Made by a program: the position numbers and the translations under genes. A stretch of DNA of 64,000 bases from Chloroflexota bacterium (GTDB lineage: Bacteria; Chloroflexota; Anaerolineae; DTLA01). Each line of letters opens with the position of its first letter. Within the stretch, counting starts at the first letter, position 1. The notes beneath the pieces are model-generated. The model saw only the letters and a list, made by a program, of their open reading frames with translations, was not told the origin of the DNA and did no database searches. The DNA is taken from contig JADBJK010000074.1 of the NCBI GenBank assembly GCA_014874485.1, forward strand, positions 122,644 through 186,643, in the 5' to 3' direction. This document shows, piece by piece, positions 1 through 8,964 of the stretch.

Positions 1-224
1 TGTCGCTCATCACCAGCCACGAGCAGTACCGTCGCTCGCCCACCGAGGCGAAGATCAAGGGGAAGGACTACGACTTTCTCCGCTGGGCGCTGCAGGAATC
101 CCAGCGGCGCAAGCCGTGGAATCAGTTCAAGCGGCAGGTGCGCCGCTACTGGAAGCGGTATGCATCGCCCAAGAAAATCGTGCGCAAACTGCTGCGCATG
201 GCCCACCTGCTGCCGGCGGGTTAG
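1..224 (+). CDS. C-terminal end of an unidentified protein (partial)
   Basis: An open frame enters from the left edge and ends at a TAG at 222-224, leaving the last 73 residues. The visible tail is strongly basic, with clusters such as QESQRRKPW and RRYWKRY, and has no cysteine pairs or membrane segment. I do not recognise the family. The downstream neighbour rmlB makes a cell-surface polysaccharide enzyme such as a glycosyltransferase possible, but nothing in this fragment shows that. A repeat element starts immediately after the stop codon. Confidence 0.6.
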   Translation, partial: SLITSHEQYRRSPTEAKIKGKDYDFLRWALQESQRRKPWNQFKRQVRRYWKRYASPKKIVRKLLRMAHLLPAG

Positions 225-566
225 CGCTTGACCGCAGAGTAAATTGCCCGTTGTCATTGCGAGCGAAGCGAAGCAATCCCAGGCTCTATTTGTCATGCTG
301 AGCGAAGCGAAGCATCTCGGTTGACGAGATTCTTCGCGGCTTCGCCGCTCAGAATGACAATGCTCTGTTTGTCATGCTGAGCGAAGCATCAGCGGAGCGA
401 AGCATCTCCGTTGACGAGATTCTTCGCGGCTTCGCCGCTCAGTAGGGACAATTCATGAATTGTCCCTACGGGTGCTCCGCGCCCGCGCAATGACCGGTCA
501 GCGCGCCCCTGTGCGGGCGAAGCAGGGGTCGCCCGTGCAGCAAGGGCAGAAATCCAATCGGGGAGT
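225..566. repeat. Intergenic palindromic repeat cluster
   Basis: This stretch has no credible gene. It starts right at the preceding stop codon with CGCTTGACCGCAGAG, followed by a CATTGCGAGCGAAGCGAAGC unit and two copies of a module that pairs GAAGCATCTCGGTTGACGAG with ATTCTTCGCGGCTTCGCCG. A perfect 28-bp palindrome lies at 442-469, made of GTAGGGACAATTCA followed by its reverse complement. Related units recur near 9.0, 13.8, 17.8, 28.5 and 61.5 kb. Confidence 0.85.
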
Positions 567-572
567 TTGGCC

Positions 573-1592
573 GTGAAACGATTGATGATCACCGGCGGGG
601 CCGGGTTTATCGGCTCCAACTTCGTGCACTACGTCCTGGAGCACCACCCCGACTACCACGTGGTCGTCTATGACAAACTGACGTATGCGGGCAACCTGGA
701 CAACCTGCGCGACCTGGAGGGGAACCCCCGCTACGCCTTCGTGCGCGGCGACATCTGCGACGCGGCGCTGGTGGAGCAGACGGTGCGCGAGCACAAGATT
801 GACACCATCGTGAACTTCGCCGCCGAGACCCACGTGGACCGCTCGCTGATGGAGCCGGGGAGTTTCATCCAGACCGACGTGTACGGGACCTACGTCCTGC
901 TGGAGGCCGCCCGCAAGTTTGGGCTGGAGCGCTTCCACCAGGTCAGCACCGACGAGGTGTACGGCGAGGTGCTGGACGGCGCGTCGGTGGAGACGGATCC
1001 GCTAGCGCCCCGCAGCCCCTACTCGGCCAGCAAGGCTGGCGGCGAGCACATGGTTCACGCCTACTTCGTCAGTTTCGGCGTCCCCGCGACCATCACGCGC
1101 GGCTCCAACAACATCGGCCCGTACCAGTATCCGGAGAAGGCCGTGCCCCTGTTCATCACCAACGCCATTGACAACCTGCCGCTCCCCGTGTACGGCGACG
1201 GGACACAGATGCGCGACTACCAGTACGTGTGGGATCACTGCGAGGGGATAGACGTGGTGCTCCACAAGGGGGTGCCGGGCGAGGTGTACAACCTGGGCAC
1301 CGGCGTGGAGACGCGGAACATTGATATGGCCCGCCAGGTGCTTCGCCTGCTGGGCAAGCCCGAAAGCCTGATTCAGTATGTGGCCGACCGCCCCGGCCAC
1401 GACCGCCGCTACGCCCTGAACTGCGACAAGATCAAGGCGCTGGGTTGGCAATCGCGCCACACCTTTGAGCAGGCGCTGGAGAAGACCGTCCGCTGGTACG
1501 TGGACAACGAGTGGTGGTGGCGCAAACTCAAGACGGGCGAGTACCTGGAGTACTACAAGCGCCAGTACGGCGAGCGGCTCCGCCAGCGCTAG
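573..1592 (+). CDS. rmlB: dTDP-glucose 4,6-dehydratase
   Basis: This 339-residue short-chain dehydrogenase/reductase converts dTDP-glucose to dTDP-4-keto-6-deoxyglucose, the second step towards dTDP-L-rhamnose for surface polysaccharides. The NAD-binding motif GGAGFIG is near residues 8-14, the TDE catalytic triplet is at about 126-128, and YSASK supplies Tyr150 and Lys154. The length is normal. I start it at the GTG at 573, because GGGGAG at 560-565 sits 7 nt upstream of it; an in-frame TTG at 567 would almost touch that ribosome-binding site. No rmlA, rmlC or rmlD is nearby, and the TAG stop is joined directly to a repeat element. Confidence 0.95.
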   Translation: MKRLMITGGAGFIGSNFVHYVLEHHPDYHVVVYDKLTYAGNLDNLRDLEGNPRYAFVRGDICDAALVEQTVREHKIDTIVNFAAETHVDRSLMEPGSFIQTDVYGTYVLLEAARKFGLERFHQVSTDEVYGEVLDGASVETDPLAPRSPYSASKAGGEHMVHAYFVSFGVPATITRGSNNIGPYQYPEKAVPLFITNAIDNLPLPVYGDGTQMRDYQYVWDHCEGIDVVLHKGVPGEVYNLGTGVETRNIDMARQVLRLLGKPESLIQYVADRPGHDRRYALNCDKIKALGWQSRHTFEQALEKTVRWYVDNEWWWRKLKTGEYLEYYKRQYGERLRQR

Positions 1593-1784
1593 TGCTGAGC
1601 CACGCCGATTCTTGATCGCATGTCATGGCGAGGGTCGCAGCGATTGAGTAATCCCCGCAGCCTGTCATTCTGAGGCGCGAAGCGCCGAAGAATCTCGTCA
1701 ACCGAGATGCTTCGCTTTGCTCAGCATGACAGATCGGGAGAGTGCAAGGCACGTGCGACGCACCTCCGAGGTGCGTCGCACGTG
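1593..1784. repeat. Repeat element after rmlB ending in a GTGCGTCGCAC palindrome
   Basis: The first 45 bases after the rmlB stop resemble the segment following yidD (around 8965), with shared CCAC, GATTCT and GTCAT-GCGAGG blocks. A GTCATTCTGAGGCGCGAAGCGCC / GAAGCATCTCGG-type hairpin unit follows. The element ends with a near-perfect palindrome at 1750-1784 whose 17-base arms (CACGTGCGACGCACCTC) flank one base. The palindrome lies between converging genes and could end transcription in both directions, although it has no T-run. Confidence 0.75.
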
Positions 1785-1790
1785 GGCCGA

Positions 1791-3440
1791 TTATAGATAG
1801 ACGAACGGGAAGATCAGCCGCGTCGCCGTGCGCAGGATGAGCAGGTACACATCCACTTGCGGCGCGGCGCCGTCCCAGAACGGGTGCGTTGACAGGATGC
1901 GGAAGCGGCCGCGGTACAGCCCCGGCGGCAGCGATTCCGCCCCCGCCAGGTTCAGCACGACCTCCGCGTTCGGCGCGAGGGTCCCGCCGGCGGGCTCCAC
2001 CTTCAGCCAGTCCGCGCCCGACAGCACCTGCACGCTCCAGTCCATGGAGCCTGCGCCGGTGTTGGTGATCGTGAGGGACGCCTGCACCGGCTCCCCAGGC
2101 TCGGCGTGGATGACCCACTCGGTTCCCGACGCGGCCAGGTGTGGCGGATCCACCAGCCCCCAGAGCGCGGCGGCTGCGTCTATGCGCCCGTACCCGTAGA
2201 AGTCGTTGCGCCCGTTCACGTAGGGATCGTTCCCGACTTTCGCGGCGGTGGCCTTCAAGTGCGCTTCTACTTGCTCGCGGTTCCAGGCTGGCCGCAGGAA
2301 CCGAATCAGCCCCGCCAGGCCCGCCGCGAGCGGGGAGGACATGGACGTGCCCGACTTGTACCCGTATGAACTGCCCAGCGCGGTGCTGTAGATGGACACG
2401 CCGGGCGCGGCCAGGTCCACGAAGGCGTTGTACTCGGAAAATGCGCCGCGCACGTCCCCCGAGTCGGTGGCGGCCACGGAGATGACGTTGTCCATCGCGG
2501 CGGGGTACATGATGGGGTTCACCGAGCCGCATCCCGTGCCGCCGGAGCCGCAATTGCCCGCCGCAGCCACGAACACCACGTCGTAGCGCATAGCCACGTC
2601 GTTGATGGCATCCTGCAGCAGGTGGCTGTAGTCGGAGCCGGCCAGGCTCATGTTGATGACGCGCGCGCCGTTCTTCGCCGCGTAGTACACCCCATCGGCC
2701 ACGCCCGCGTAGGTGCCGCTGCCCGATGAGTTGAGCACCTTGACGGCCATCAACCGGCAGCGCCACAGGATTCCGGCGACGCCAACGCCGTTGTTCCCCA
2801 CCGCGCCCGCGATGCCCGCCACGTGCGTCCCGTGCCCGTGGTCATCCTGGGGCCTGGCGCCCCTGGTGATGACGTTCCAGCCCCAGCGGTCGTCCACGTA
2901 GCCGTTGCCGTCGTCGTCCACGCCGTTGCCTGCGATTTCCCCGAAGTTCTGCCAAATGCTGGCGGCCAGGTCGGAGTGGTTCAGGTCCACGCCGGTGTCC
3001 AGGATGGCGATCACAATGCCGTAGTCGCCCGTGGCCACATCCCACGCCAGCGGGGCGCGGATTTTGTTCAGCCCCCACTGGGCGGCGAAGTTGGGGTCAT
3101 TGGGGGATTCCGCCGCACGGACGACGTACTCCGGTTCGGCGGTGATGACGCCGGGCGTCTGGCGGAGCGCGGCGGCGGCCGATTCCTCCTGGCCATCCGG
3201 CACCGCAAGGCGCACCCACTCGGTCCCGCCCCCGAGCCTGCCCAGGATGGGGTGGCCGTCCCATTCGCCTGCCTGGTCCGCCGCGGCGGCCACGTCCGGG
3301 GCCAGTTTCGCCCACACGACGCCGGGCGTGTACCGTCGTGCGGCGTCCGGGGGTGCGCCGGGCGAGTCCCCGTTTGCGGGCGCGCCCGCAAGGCCCAGGA
3401 GCAGGGCTGAAACCACGAGCAATGTCCAGAGGTTGCGCAT
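1791..3440 (-). CDS. Secreted subtilisin-like serine protease (family S8)
   Basis: A 549-residue exported protease. It begins with a basic residue and a hydrophobic segment ending near AGAPANG, a typical signal peptide. The catalytic triad is visible as Asp148 (AILDTGVD), His203 (DDHGHGTH) and Ser366 (GTSMSSP), with oxyanion Asn296 in AAAGN. Residues 30-110 look like an inhibitor_I9-type propeptide and the last 120 residues form a beta-rich domain. The protein ends RLIFPFVYL, resembling the tail of the large surface protein at 21-25 kb. I start it at the ATG at 3440, because an upstream in-frame ATG at 3473 lies inside the predicted -10 box. Confidence 0.93.
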   Translation of the reverse strand: MRNLWTLLVVSALLLGLAGAPANGDSPGAPPDAARRYTPGVVWAKLAPDVAAAADQAGEWDGHPILGRLGGGTEWVRLAVPDGQEESAAAALRQTPGVITAEPEYVVRAAESPNDPNFAAQWGLNKIRAPLAWDVATGDYGIVIAILDTGVDLNHSDLAASIWQNFGEIAGNGVDDDGNGYVDDRWGWNVITRGARPQDDHGHGTHVAGIAGAVGNNGVGVAGILWRCRLMAVKVLNSSGSGTYAGVADGVYYAAKNGARVINMSLAGSDYSHLLQDAINDVAMRYDVVFVAAAGNCGSGGTGCGSVNPIMYPAAMDNVISVAATDSGDVRGAFSEYNAFVDLAAPGVSIYSTALGSSYGYKSGTSMSSPLAAGLAGLIRFLRPAWNREQVEAHLKATAAKVGNDPYVNGRNDFYGYGRIDAAAALWGLVDPPHLAASGTEWVIHAEPGEPVQASLTITNTGAGSMDWSVQVLSGADWLKVEPAGGTLAPNAEVVLNLAGAESLPPGLYRGRFRILSTHPFWDGAAPQVDVYLLILRTATRLIFPFVYL

Positions 3441-3471
3441 TCCCTCACCGAGTTGTCTGAATTGGTATCGC

Positions 3472-3501
3472 ATACTACAATAACGAACGCCAAGCCGTCA
3501 A
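3472..3501 (-). promoter_or_regulatory. Sigma-70-type promoter of the subtilase gene
   Basis: On the minus strand TTGACG (3501-3496) is followed by an 18-nt spacer and TAGTAT (3477-3472). Transcription would begin about 25 nt upstream of the ATG at 3440, leaving room for GGTGAGG as a closely spaced ribosome-binding site. Confidence 0.55.
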
Positions 3502-3545
3502 GACACGCGTGCCACCGTCCGATCACGCGCCGCAAGGAGGGACAC

Positions 3546-5375
3546 ATGGGCGTTTACGCAGGGCGACTGCTCAACGTCAATCTGTCAACGGGTGAGGTCT
3601 CCACGCAGGCGATTCCCGAAGAGGAGGTGCGGACGTACCTGCTGGGCAGCGGGCTGGCCGCCGACCTCTACTACGCCCAGATGCGTTCGGACCTGGACCC
3701 GCTGGACCCCGCAAGCCCCGTGTACGTGGTTACGGGCCTGTTCACGGGCACGATTGCCCCCACCGGCTGTAAGTTCTCGGTGTGCGGGCGTTCGCCCCTG
3801 ACCGGCGTCTGGAACGAGTCCACCAGTGGCGGCTACTGGGGCGCGGAGTTGCGCTTCGCGGGCTACGACGGCATCGCCATCAGCGGGCGCGCCGCCAGGC
3901 CCGTGTACCTGTGGATCACCGAGTCGGGCGTGGAGGTTCGCGACGCCGCGCATCTGTGGGGGCTGGACTGCTACGAGACGGTGGAGCGCGTCCGCGGGGA
4001 GACCGACGCCAAGGCCCGCGTGCTCGCCATCGGGCCTGCGGGCGAGCGCCTGGTGCGCCTGGCCGCCATCATGGTGGACGGGCACGAGGCGCGCGCCGTC
4101 GGTCGCGGCGGGATGGGCGCCGTCTTCGGCAGCAAGAACCTCAAGGCCATCGCGGTGCGGGGGCACGGCAGGCCCACGTATGCAGACGAGGCGGCCCTTC
4201 GCGCGTCGGTGCGTGCCAAGAACAAGGTCATCGCGGAACACACCGTCGGGTTCACGAAACTGGGCACCGTGGGCGGGGTTGCGCGGGCTGAGGCCAGCGG
4301 CGACCTGCCCATCCGCAACTGGCTGCAGGGGTCGTGGCCCGACGGTGCCGCCAAGATCACGGGCCAGACCATCGTAGAGCGGTACGAGGTGAAGCACTAC
4401 CGCTGCTTCGGTTGCCCCATCGGGTGCGGCAAACTCGTCCCCGCGGGCGAGGGCGGCGAGTACATCCACGCGCCCGAGTACGAGACCGCAGGCTCCATGG
4501 GTTCCATGTGCCTGGTGGACGACCTGGAGAGCATCATCCGCGCCAACGACATCTGCAACCGCCTGGGGCTGGACACGATTTCGGTGGGCGCGGCCATCGC
4601 CACGGCCATGGAAGCCGCCGAGCGCGGGCTTCTGCCGCCCGACATGACGCGGGGGCTGGACCTGCGCTGGGGCAGCGGGGCGGCCCTGGTGGCGCTGACG
4701 GAGCAAATCGGCACGAACGCGGGCCTGGGCGCGTGGCTGGGCGAGGGCGTGCGGGCCTTCTGCCGTCGCCTTGGCCCCGCCGCCAGCGACATGGACGTAA
4801 CGGTTAAGGGGCTGGAACTGCCCATGCACGACCCGCGCGCCTACATCTCCATGGGCGCGAACTACGCCACGGCCAACCGCGGGGCCTGCCATCTGGAGGG
4901 CATGTGCCACTGGCGCGGCGCGGGCGGCCTGCAGATACAGGACGTGTGGTCTCCCGAACCCTACGATCCCCACACCAGCGAGGGCCAGGGCAAGATGGCC
5001 GCCATCTGGCAGAACTACCTGGCCACGTTCAACCCCTTGGGCCTGTGCAAGTTCAGCATTCGCGGGCATGTGGAGCCGAGGGACGTGTGCGAGTGGCTGA
5101 AACTGGCGCTGGGATGGGACATCACGCCCGCCGAACTCCTGCGCATCGGGGAACGACTCTTCAACCTGAAGCGTCTTATCAATGTGCGGTTGGGCGTAAC
5201 GGCCCGCGACGATACCCTGCCCGTGCGCGTCCTTACGGTGGCGCGCGACAGCGGCGGTGCCGCGGGTGTCCTGCCCGACCAGCCGCTGCTCCTGGCGGAG
5301 TACTACGCGGAGCGGGGCTGGGATGCCAACGGCGTGCCCACGCTTGAGCGGCTGAAGGCGCTGGGGCTGGCGTAG
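3546..5375 (+). CDS. aor: Tungsten-dependent aldehyde:ferredoxin oxidoreductase
   Basis: A 609-residue cytoplasmic enzyme that oxidises aldehydes to carboxylates with ferredoxin as electron acceptor, using a tungsten-bis-pterin cofactor and one [4Fe-4S] cluster. The cluster ligands are all visible: Cys287, Cys290 and Cys294 in CFGCPIGC, and Cys501 in LGLCKF. Length and the N-terminal GRLLNVNLSTGEV stretch match the AOR/FOR family. The start is set by AAGGAGGG just before the ATG at 3546. No ferredoxin, MoaD-like or pterin-biosynthesis gene is adjacent, so the substrate (acetaldehyde, glyceraldehyde-3-phosphate, aromatic aldehyde) cannot be told from context. Confidence 0.93.
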   Translation: MGVYAGRLLNVNLSTGEVSTQAIPEEEVRTYLLGSGLAADLYYAQMRSDLDPLDPASPVYVVTGLFTGTIAPTGCKFSVCGRSPLTGVWNESTSGGYWGAELRFAGYDGIAISGRAARPVYLWITESGVEVRDAAHLWGLDCYETVERVRGETDAKARVLAIGPAGERLVRLAAIMVDGHEARAVGRGGMGAVFGSKNLKAIAVRGHGRPTYADEAALRASVRAKNKVIAEHTVGFTKLGTVGGVARAEASGDLPIRNWLQGSWPDGAAKITGQTIVERYEVKHYRCFGCPIGCGKLVPAGEGGEYIHAPEYETAGSMGSMCLVDDLESIIRANDICNRLGLDTISVGAAIATAMEAAERGLLPPDMTRGLDLRWGSGAALVALTEQIGTNAGLGAWLGEGVRAFCRRLGPAASDMDVTVKGLELPMHDPRAYISMGANYATANRGACHLEGMCHWRGAGGLQIQDVWSPEPYDPHTSEGQGKMAAIWQNYLATFNPLGLCKFSIRGHVEPRDVCEWLKLALGWDITPAELLRIGERLFNLKRLINVRLGVTARDDTLPVRVLTVARDSGGAAGVLPDQPLLLAEYYAERGWDANGVPTLERLKALGLA

Positions 5376-5404
5376 GCGGGGGCGTGCGAGTCCCGCCGAG
5401 GGTT

Positions 5405-5425
5405 CCCGCCGTCCCAGGCGGCGGG
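5405..5425. terminator. GC-rich hairpin after aor
   Basis: CCCGCCG and CGGCGGG form a 7-bp stem around a 7-base loop, 30 nt after the aor stop. There is no T-run, so termination is only a possibility. Confidence 0.3.
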
Positions 5426-5446
5426 GGCTTGAGACAAAGGACGATG

Positions 5447-5512
5447 GTCGCCGCAGGGCGCGGAGGGAAGGGAAAACGCGCGGCTCTGCGGTCTCCGTGT
5501 TCCCTGCGGTGA
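5447..5512. repeat. Single CCGCAG...CTGCGG palindromic repeat unit
   Basis: This is one diverged copy of the family in which a CCGCAGAGGCGCGGAGG-like arm is followed by its approximate complement ending CTGCGGTGAA. Other copies are at 42.0, 46.2, 52.9 (four in tandem) and 57.2 kb (two). Confidence 0.7.
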
Positions 5513-5558
5513 AGGGACTACTTCAGTGGAATCGCGGGTGTCCAGGAGGAAACCGAAC

Positions 5559-8036
5559 GTGCGGCGCGTTGCGCTGTTCGCCGCGCTTGCCGTCGTGGGG
5601 TTGGTGCTCGCGCTGGCGGCGCTGGCCGTGCTGTGGCCGCTGTCGCCCGACAGCCTGCTGGCTGCCTCGCCCAGGCCTGCCACGCAGATTCTGGACCGCA
5701 ACGGGCGTGTCCTGTACGAAATCCTGGACCCGCAAACGGGGCGGCACCGCAGCATCCCGCTGGACGAGATTCCCCTGTACCTGCGCCAGGCCACCATCGC
5801 CACGGAGGACGCCACGTTCTACTCCAACCCTGGCGTGGACGTGTGGGCCATCGCGCGGGCCGCCTACATCAACCTGCGGGGCGGCGAGGTGCTGGCTGGC
5901 GGGAGCACCATCACCCAGCAGGTGGCCCGCACCCTGCTCATGTCGCCAGAGGAGCGTTCGCAGCGCACCCTGTGGCGAAAACTGAAGGAGAGTGTTCTCG
6001 CCTACCGGTTGTCCCGCCACCTCAGCAAAGACCAGGTGCTGGAACTGTACCTGAACCAAATCTACTACGGCAACCTGGCCTACGGCGTGGAGGCGGCGGC
6101 GCAGACCTACTTCGGCAAGCCGGCGCGGGAACTGGACCTGGCGGAATGCGCGCTCCTCGCGGGCCTGCCCCAGTCGCCGTCGGCGTACAACCCCCTGACG
6201 AACCCGGCGGCGGCCAGGGAGCGACAGCGGGTCGTCCTGGGCCTTATGGCCAAGCAGGGCTACATCACGCCGGAGCAGGCGACGGAGGCCGAGCGCGAGA
6301 CGTTGCACTTCGCGGCAGCGCCGTTTCCCATCGCCGCGCCCCATTTCGTCATGTACGTCCGCGAGCGGCTGGCCGCCATGCTGCCGGAGGGCGTGCTCCG
6401 CGCGGGCGGGCTTCGGGTGTACACGACGCTGGACCTGGACGCCCAGCGGGCCGCCGAGGATGCCGTCCGCCGCCACCTGGCGAAACTCGCCGAGCGCAAG
6501 CCCGGCGAACCCGACCACAACGTGCGCAACGCTGCGGTCGTCGCGCTGGCACCCCAGACAGGCGACATCCTGGCCATGGTGGGGAGCCCGGACTACTTCA
6601 GCGCCGAGATTGACGGGGCGGTGAACGCGGCCCTTGCCCTGCGCCAGCCCGGCTCGGCCATCAAGCCCCTCACCTACGCGGCGGCGTTCGCCCGCGACTA
6701 CTCGCCCGCTACCATGTTGGTGGACACGCGCGAGGCGTTCACGACGAAGGAAGGCGACCCCTACGTGCCGCTGAATTACGATTTGCGCTACCACGGGCCG
6801 GTGCTGCTGCGGCAGGCGCTGGCCTGCTCCTATAACCTCGTCGCAGTGAAGGTCTTGCAGCACGTGGGGATTGACGCGCTGGTGGAGACGGCCCGCGCGC
6901 TGGGCATCACGTCGCTGGACGACAGCGAACGGTGGGGGCTGGCGCTCACACTGGGCGGCGGCGAGGTGAGCCTGCTGGAACTGACCCAGGCCTACGCCGC
7001 CTTCGCCAACGGCGGGCAGGTGGTGCAGGCGCGGGCCATCCTTCGGGTGGAGGATGCCCAGGGGCGCGTCGTCGCCTCGTGGGGGCCGCCCGCGCCTCGG
7101 CAAGGCGTCTCGCCGCAGGTGGCATTTCTCATCAGCGACGCGCTGAGCGACAACACGGCCCGCGCGCCGGCCTTCGGCGAGGACAGCGCCCTGCGCCTGT
7201 CGCGGCCCGCTGCGGCCAAGACCGGCACCACCACCGACTGGCGCGACAACTGGACGGTTGGGTACACGCCGAACCTGGCCGTGGGCGTGTGGGTGGGCAA
7301 TGCGGACAACTCGCCCATGCGCGACGTGTCGGGCATCACGGGGGCCGCGCCCATCTGGCACGATGTCATGGAGGCCATCCTGCGGGGCCTGCCTGTGGTG
7401 GACTTCGCGCCGCCGGAGGGTGTGGTGCGCGTGGAAATCTGCGCCGACTCCGGCCTGCTGCCCAATCCCGATTGCCCCCACCGCCGCCTGGAGTGGTTCA
7501 TCCAGGGCAAGGAGCCAACGCAGGTCTGCGACTGGCACCGCGCCGTGCCGATAGACCGCCTGTCGGGGCTGGTGGCCGGGCCGAATTGCCCGCCGGAACT
7601 CGTGGAGCGGCGCGTGTTCACCTTCTGGCCCGCCGAGGCGCTGGACTGGGTGCGCGCGCAGGGGTTGCCCGAACCGCCCATCGCGCCCTGCCCGCTCCAC
7701 CCGGGCGGCCAGGCGGCACCGCCGGAAGCCCGAGGCCTGGCGCTGGTCTCGCCCGACCCCAACGGCGTGTACCGGTTGAGCCGCGCGCTGCCCGCGGAAG
7801 TGCAGGCGCTGGAAATCGCCGCGCGGCCCATGGGCGGCGTGGGCCTGGCCTCGGTAACGTTCCACGTGGACGGGGCCGTGGTGGGCCGCGTCGCGGAGCC
7901 GCCCTACCGAATCATGTGGCCCATGCAGGTCGGGGAGCACGTGGTCTGGGCAGAGGCGGCACTGCCCAGCGGCGGCAGCCTCGTCTCCGAGACCCGCCGG
8001 TTCACCGTTCTCCCGCCGGATGCGCCGTCGCCGTAG
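5559..8036 (+). CDS. Class A penicillin-binding protein (glycosyltransferase plus transpeptidase)
   Basis: An 825-residue bifunctional peptidoglycan synthase anchored by an N-terminal membrane helix (residues 2-28). The GT51 domain has its catalytic glutamate at about residue 83 (ATEDATFY) and the GGSTITQQ motif. The transpeptidase domain shows SAIK (Ser366, Lys369), SYN and KTGTT. The C-terminal 200 residues include two cysteine-containing stretches and a beta-sandwich typical of PBP1C-like proteins. I choose the GTG at 5559, with AGGAGGA 8 nt upstream; another in-frame GTG at 5526 lacks a good ribosome-binding site. No alpha-2-macroglobulin gene, the usual pbpC partner, is adjacent. Confidence 0.92.
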   Translation: MRRVALFAALAVVGLVLALAALAVLWPLSPDSLLAASPRPATQILDRNGRVLYEILDPQTGRHRSIPLDEIPLYLRQATIATEDATFYSNPGVDVWAIARAAYINLRGGEVLAGGSTITQQVARTLLMSPEERSQRTLWRKLKESVLAYRLSRHLSKDQVLELYLNQIYYGNLAYGVEAAAQTYFGKPARELDLAECALLAGLPQSPSAYNPLTNPAAARERQRVVLGLMAKQGYITPEQATEAERETLHFAAAPFPIAAPHFVMYVRERLAAMLPEGVLRAGGLRVYTTLDLDAQRAAEDAVRRHLAKLAERKPGEPDHNVRNAAVVALAPQTGDILAMVGSPDYFSAEIDGAVNAALALRQPGSAIKPLTYAAAFARDYSPATMLVDTREAFTTKEGDPYVPLNYDLRYHGPVLLRQALACSYNLVAVKVLQHVGIDALVETARALGITSLDDSERWGLALTLGGGEVSLLELTQAYAAFANGGQVVQARAILRVEDAQGRVVASWGPPAPRQGVSPQVAFLISDALSDNTARAPAFGEDSALRLSRPAAAKTGTTTDWRDNWTVGYTPNLAVGVWVGNADNSPMRDVSGITGAAPIWHDVMEAILRGLPVVDFAPPEGVVRVEICADSGLLPNPDCPHRRLEWFIQGKEPTQVCDWHRAVPIDRLSGLVAGPNCPPELVERRVFTFWPAEALDWVRAQGLPEPPIAPCPLHPGGQAAPPEARGLALVSPDPNGVYRLSRALPAEVQALEIAARPMGGVGLASVTFHVDGAVVGRVAEPPYRIMWPMQVGEHVVWAEAALPSGGSLVSETRRFTVLPPDAPSP

Positions 8037-8131
8037 GAGTCGCGCCCCGTTTCATGCTGGCCGGTCGCGGAGTTGTTCGGGTGCGACGCACCTGACTGCC
8101 GCCGAATGCGCCCCGCAGGTTTCAAATTGAT

Positions 8132-8159
8132 TTGACACCACCCCCTAAAACCGTATAAT
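8132..8159 (+). promoter_or_regulatory. Strong sigma-70 promoter of the rpmH operon
   Basis: A consensus TTGACA (8132-8137) and a consensus TATAAT (8154-8159) are separated by 16 nt, 40 nt upstream of rpmH. This is the best promoter match in the window, as expected for a ribosomal protein gene. Confidence 0.85.
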
Positions 8160-8199
8160 AAGCAGGTCATTATTCCCCTGTTCAAAGGAGTGATACGCA

Positions 8200-8337
8200 A
8201 TGCCCAAGCGAACATGGCAGCCTAAGGTGCGGAAACGAGCGAAAACGCATGGGTTCAGGGTGCGGATGCGCACCCTGTCCGGCCGCAACGTGCTCAAGGC
8301 GCGCAAGTTGAAGGGCCGCCACCGGCTGACGGTGTAG
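8200..8337 (+). CDS. rpmH: 50S ribosomal protein bL34
   Basis: A 45-residue, very basic protein beginning [19 protein letters not shown] and ending in the conserved [11 protein letters not shown] region, which matches bL34 throughout. It is a component of the large ribosomal subunit. AAAGGAG sits 9 nt upstream of the ATG. It is the first gene of the conserved rpmH-rnpA-yidD-yidC-jag cluster found beside many bacterial replication origins. Confidence 0.97.
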   Translation: MPKRTWQPKVRKRAKTHGFRVRMRTLSGRNVLKARKLKGRHRLTV

Positions 8338-8377
8338 CGGCAGGGATTGAGGCTGGCCCTGGGCGGTCGGCTGTTCC

Positions 8378-8758
8378 ATGAAGAGGAAGTTTCGCCTGGT
8401 ACGGAGAACGGATTTTGCGAGGGTGCGCGCACAAGGGCGCTATTGGTCAAGCCCGTTGCTAACTCTGGGAGCCTCACCGAACGACCTGACCCATTCCAGA
8501 TTCGGATTTGTCGTGAGCCGCCGCATCGGGAAAGCCGTGCGGCGGAATCGTGTCAAGCGGCTGTTGCGCGAGGCGACGCGCCTGCGCCTGGCGCGGATTG
8601 CGCCGGGGTGGGATGTGGTCGTCATCGCGCGAGGGCGCGCCGCCGAGGCCGACTTCTGGCAGATCGGCGCGGCCCTGGACCAGGTGCTGGCATCGGCGGG
8701 TCTGCTCATGGATGCGCCGCCCGAAAGCGGCGGGCCTGGACAAGGTGAGGGTGCATGA
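8378..8758 (+). CDS. rnpA: Ribonuclease P protein component
   Basis: This 126-residue basic protein is the protein cofactor of RNase P, which removes 5' leaders from pre-tRNAs. The family signature is present as [11 protein letters not shown] near residue 55, preceded by [14 protein letters not shown]. The last 20 residues are Gly/Pro-rich and probably disordered. It starts 40 nt after rpmH and overlaps yidD by the four bases ATGA, implying translational coupling. Confidence 0.96.
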   Translation: MKRKFRLVRRTDFARVRAQGRYWSSPLLTLGASPNDLTHSRFGFVVSRRIGKAVRRNRVKRLLREATRLRLARIAPGWDVVVIARGRAAEADFWQIGAALDQVLASAGLLMDAPPESGGPGQGEGA

Positions 8759-8964
8759 AACGGCTGATTCTCGTGCTCATTCGGTTCTATCAGCGATACA
8801 TCTCGCCCGGCCTGCCGCCCAGTTGCCGCTTCTATCCGACGTGCTCGCACTACACCTACGAGGCGGTGGAACGCTACGGTGTCATCAAGGGCGGGTGGCT
8901 GGGCATCAAGCGCGTCCTGCGGTGCCAGCCGTGGAACCCGGGCGGATATGACCCCGTGCCGTAG
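8755..8964 (+). CDS. yidD: Membrane protein insertion efficiency factor YidD
   Basis: A 69-residue protein with the family pattern [23 protein letters not shown] near the N-terminus and a later [14 protein letters not shown] end. YidD assists YidC-dependent insertion of inner-membrane proteins. It overlaps rnpA by 4 nt. yidC follows only after a 480-bp repeat-filled gap, which is unusual for this otherwise compact operon. The TAG stop is joined to a repeat element. Confidence 0.95.
   Translation: MKRLILVLIRFYQRYISPGLPPSCRFYPTCSHYTYEAVERYGVIKGGWLGIKRVLRCQPWNPGGYDPVP

Noticed and set aside
7859..7870. A confident parS call for GTTCCACGTGGA
   Set aside because: It matches only 12 of 16 consensus positions, is single, and lies inside a coding region, so it is mentioned only as a possibility.
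5523..7940. An 805-codon open frame antisense to the penicillin-binding protein gene
   Set aside because: It is a shadow caused by third-position GC bias; the plus strand has all catalytic motifs.
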